7,182 nucleotides of DNA from Clostridiales bacterium UBA1248 (GTDB lineage Bacteria > Bacillota > Clostridia > Oscillospirales > CAG-272), in NCBI GenBank assembly GCA_002308615.1, contig DBWC01000078.1, positions 1 to 7,182 on the forward strand, written 5' to 3'. Position numbers and translations under genes: made by a program. Below the pieces are notes generated by a model. That model searched no databases, was not told the origin of the DNA, and was given only the letters and a program-made list of their open reading frames with translations. Shown in pieces: positions 5,787-7,182 of this stretch; position 1 is the first letter of the stretch, and the number at the start of each line of letters is the position of its first letter.

Positions 5787-5874
5787 GCGCATACGGCGCG
5801 ATCCGTAAGTTCTGCTTCATTTTTCGTTTTTAGTTATATGCCGATATGCATATCCTGCATTACGGGAGCTGCGT

Positions 5875-7128
5875 ATGACCGCCTGCAAAAAGACCGCGGC
5901 GGGATCACATTTTTTAATGAAAAGACATATGAAAAAAAGAAACCTGAAAAATCTGTTTTTAAGCGGGGGTTTATCGTTTGATGAATTTATGCGTATAAAC
6001 CACCTTGTCTGGCAAAGAAACAGAAAGATACTGAAAATAACGTCGGTCCTTTCAATGTTTATGGGCGCGTTGTTTCTTGTTTATTCTCTTATTTCAAAAT
6101 CTTCAACGTGGCTTCCGTATTTTATACTTATCGTGGGAAGCGTAATCATTTACGTACTGAGCCGCGTTACGGAAAGATCTGAAAGCATAGTGCTTGCCAC
6201 GTTTCTGTGCTACGGGCAGTTGATGCTCGTGTGTACGTACGCAGGCATCTTAAGCGCACAGACGACGAACTACGCCATACCGGCAACGAGCATAGTGGTA
6301 TTCATAGCGCTTTTGCCGCTCAGCATAGACGACAGACTCATAAGAATGTATTCCTTTATGGTGACAGAGTCTTTGATATATCTTATCGTTTCACGACTGT
6401 TCAAATCGCCGGAAGCGTTTTATCTTGACATAATAAATCTTGTGACGTTCTGCGTCATAGGTATGGTTTTATACGGCTTCATCTCTATAAGAAACATACG
6501 TGAGATATACCAGGGCGTAAGAATAGAGTCGATCCAGAAAAGCATCATCTCGTCAATGGCAACGGTCGTTGAGGAACGCGACGAGAGCACCGGCGGGCAC
6601 ATAGCGCGTACGGAGGATTACGTTTGTTCGCTTATTGAAAAAATGAAAAGTCAACAAAGATATTCGCACGAAAGAAGCGAGTATTACGACAACATAATCA
6701 TAGCCGCGCCGATGCACGATATAGGAAAGATAAAGATCCCGGACGCCATACTGAACAAGCCCGGCAAGCTAACGCCGGAAGAGTATGCGATTATGAAAAA
6801 GCATACGGTATACGGAGCGGAGATAATAGAAAAGACGATGAAGGACGTCGAAGAGGAGGACTACTACGAGGTCGCCTGCAATATAGCGAAATATCATCAC
6901 GAGCGGTTTGACGGAACAGGCTATCCGGACGGTCTCAAAGGAGAAGAAATACCGCTTGAAGCGCGTATAATGGCGCTCTGCGACGTATACGACGCTCTTG
7001 TTTCGGAGCGCGTGTATAAAAAACCGATACCGGAAGACGAAGCGCAGAAAATAATAGAGGAATGCAGCGGGACGCAGTTCGATCCCGACCTTGCGGCGCT
7101 GTTTTTGCAGTGTGTAAGAAATAAATAA
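5875..7128 (+). CDS. Membrane-anchored HD-GYP domain protein (cyclic-di-GMP phosphodiesterase)
   Basis: The predicted 417-residue protein has six hydrophobic segments at about 52-74, 79-98, 105-127, 133-151, 154-176 and 182-205, a short linker, and a C-terminal HD-GYP domain from about 218 to 415. HD-GYP proteins hydrolyse cyclic-di-GMP, and some act on cGAMP. The metal-binding set is complete: Glu235 in EERDESTGGH, His242, HD at 281-282 with Lys285 (HDIGKIKIPD), His310, HH at 341-342 followed by Glu, the GYP motif at 349-351, and Asp370 in LCDVYDAL. The start at 5875 has GGGAG 6 nt upstream; later Met15 and Met19 lack comparable sites. It sits 88 nt after the esterase, so it is probably a separate unit, though no strong promoter or terminator separates them. 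The membrane part matches no sensor domain I can name. Confidence 0.92.
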   Translation: MTACKKTAAGSHFLMKRHMKKRNLKNLFLSGGLSFDEFMRINHLVWQRNRKILKITSVLSMFMGALFLVYSLISKSSTWLPYFILIVGSVIIYVLSRVTERSESIVLATFLCYGQLMLVCTYAGILSAQTTNYAIPATSIVVFIALLPLSIDDRLIRMYSFMVTESLIYLIVSRLFKSPEAFYLDIINLVTFCVIGMVLYGFISIRNIREIYQGVRIESIQKSIISSMATVVEERDESTGGHIARTEDYVCSLIEKMKSQQRYSHERSEYYDNIIIAAPMHDIGKIKIPDAILNKPGKLTPEEYAIMKKHTVYGAEIIEKTMKDVEEEDYYEVACNIAKYHHERFDGTGYPDGLKGEEIPLEARIMALCDVYDALVSERVYKKPIPEDEAQKIIEECSGTQFDPDLAALFLQCVRNK

Positions 7129-7182
7129 CGAAATGATAAAAGGCACGTTTTACTGTGCTCAATTTGCAGACAAAGCATTTAA

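Noticed and set aside
5792..5807. Hairpin TACGG/CCGTA after the esterase gene as a terminator
   Set aside because: The stem is only 5 bp and the T-rich tract begins some 15 nt later, so it does not look like an intrinsic terminator.
5843..5854. 12-bp palindrome GATATGCATATC upstream of the HD-GYP gene
   Set aside because: Perfect, but short, AT-rich and present once. No promoter at a sensible distance supports an operator.
7142..7159. Hairpin GGCAC/GTGCT after the HD-GYP gene
   Set aside because: Short stem with a wobble pair and a bulge, and no U-run follows; not enough to call a terminator.

Overview
The window looks like chromosomal DNA from a Gram-positive anaerobe of the Clostridia (Oscillospiraceae/Ruminococcaceae-like). 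This is inferred from AT-rich intergenic DNA carrying consensus sigma-A promoters, AGGAG-type ribosome binding sites, a lipobox substrate-binding lipoprotein, a type II pantothenate kinase, a Crp/Fnr regulator and an HD-GYP protein, with much ATA and AGA in otherwise GC-balanced genes. Species-level assignment is not possible from sequence reading alone.

Layout: the left half (87-3137) is a leftward operon: a Crp/Fnr-family regulator, then a lipoprotein substrate-binding protein, an inner-membrane permease and an ATPase. Together the last three make a complete nitrate/sulfonate/taurine-type (SsuABC/TauABC-like) ABC importer of unknown substrate. Junctions are tight: a 15-nt gap, a 4-nt ATGA overlap and a 35-nt overlap. 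The middle (3138-3357) is a divergent control region. It holds a leftward promoter matching the sigma-A consensus exactly, an 18-bp perfect palindrome just downstream of it, a second near-identical operator about 85 bp away, and one or two rightward promoters. The right half (3358-5786) is a rightward operon: a type II pantothenate kinase-like protein, a NagD-like HAD phosphatase overlapping it by 14 nt, and an alpha/beta-hydrolase esterase. After an 88-nt gap, a separate rightward gene (5875-7128) encodes a six-helix membrane protein with an intact HD-GYP cyclic-di-GMP phosphodiesterase domain.

How it may fit together: the regulator probably represses its own operon through the palindrome in its leader, and may activate the divergent kinase operon through the second operator, which sits where a class II Crp/Fnr activator would bind relative to a -10 box at 3275-3280. 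If so, uptake (ABC importer) and processing (kinase, phosphatase, esterase) of one unknown compound are co-ordinated. The kinase/phosphatase pairing and a replaced arginine in the kinase leave open a role other than plain pantothenate phosphorylation. This last part is inference.

No tRNA, rRNA, CRISPR, insertion sequence or phage feature was seen. There is no gene-free stretch above 300 bases; the edges 1-86 and 7129-7182 contain no gene I can support.
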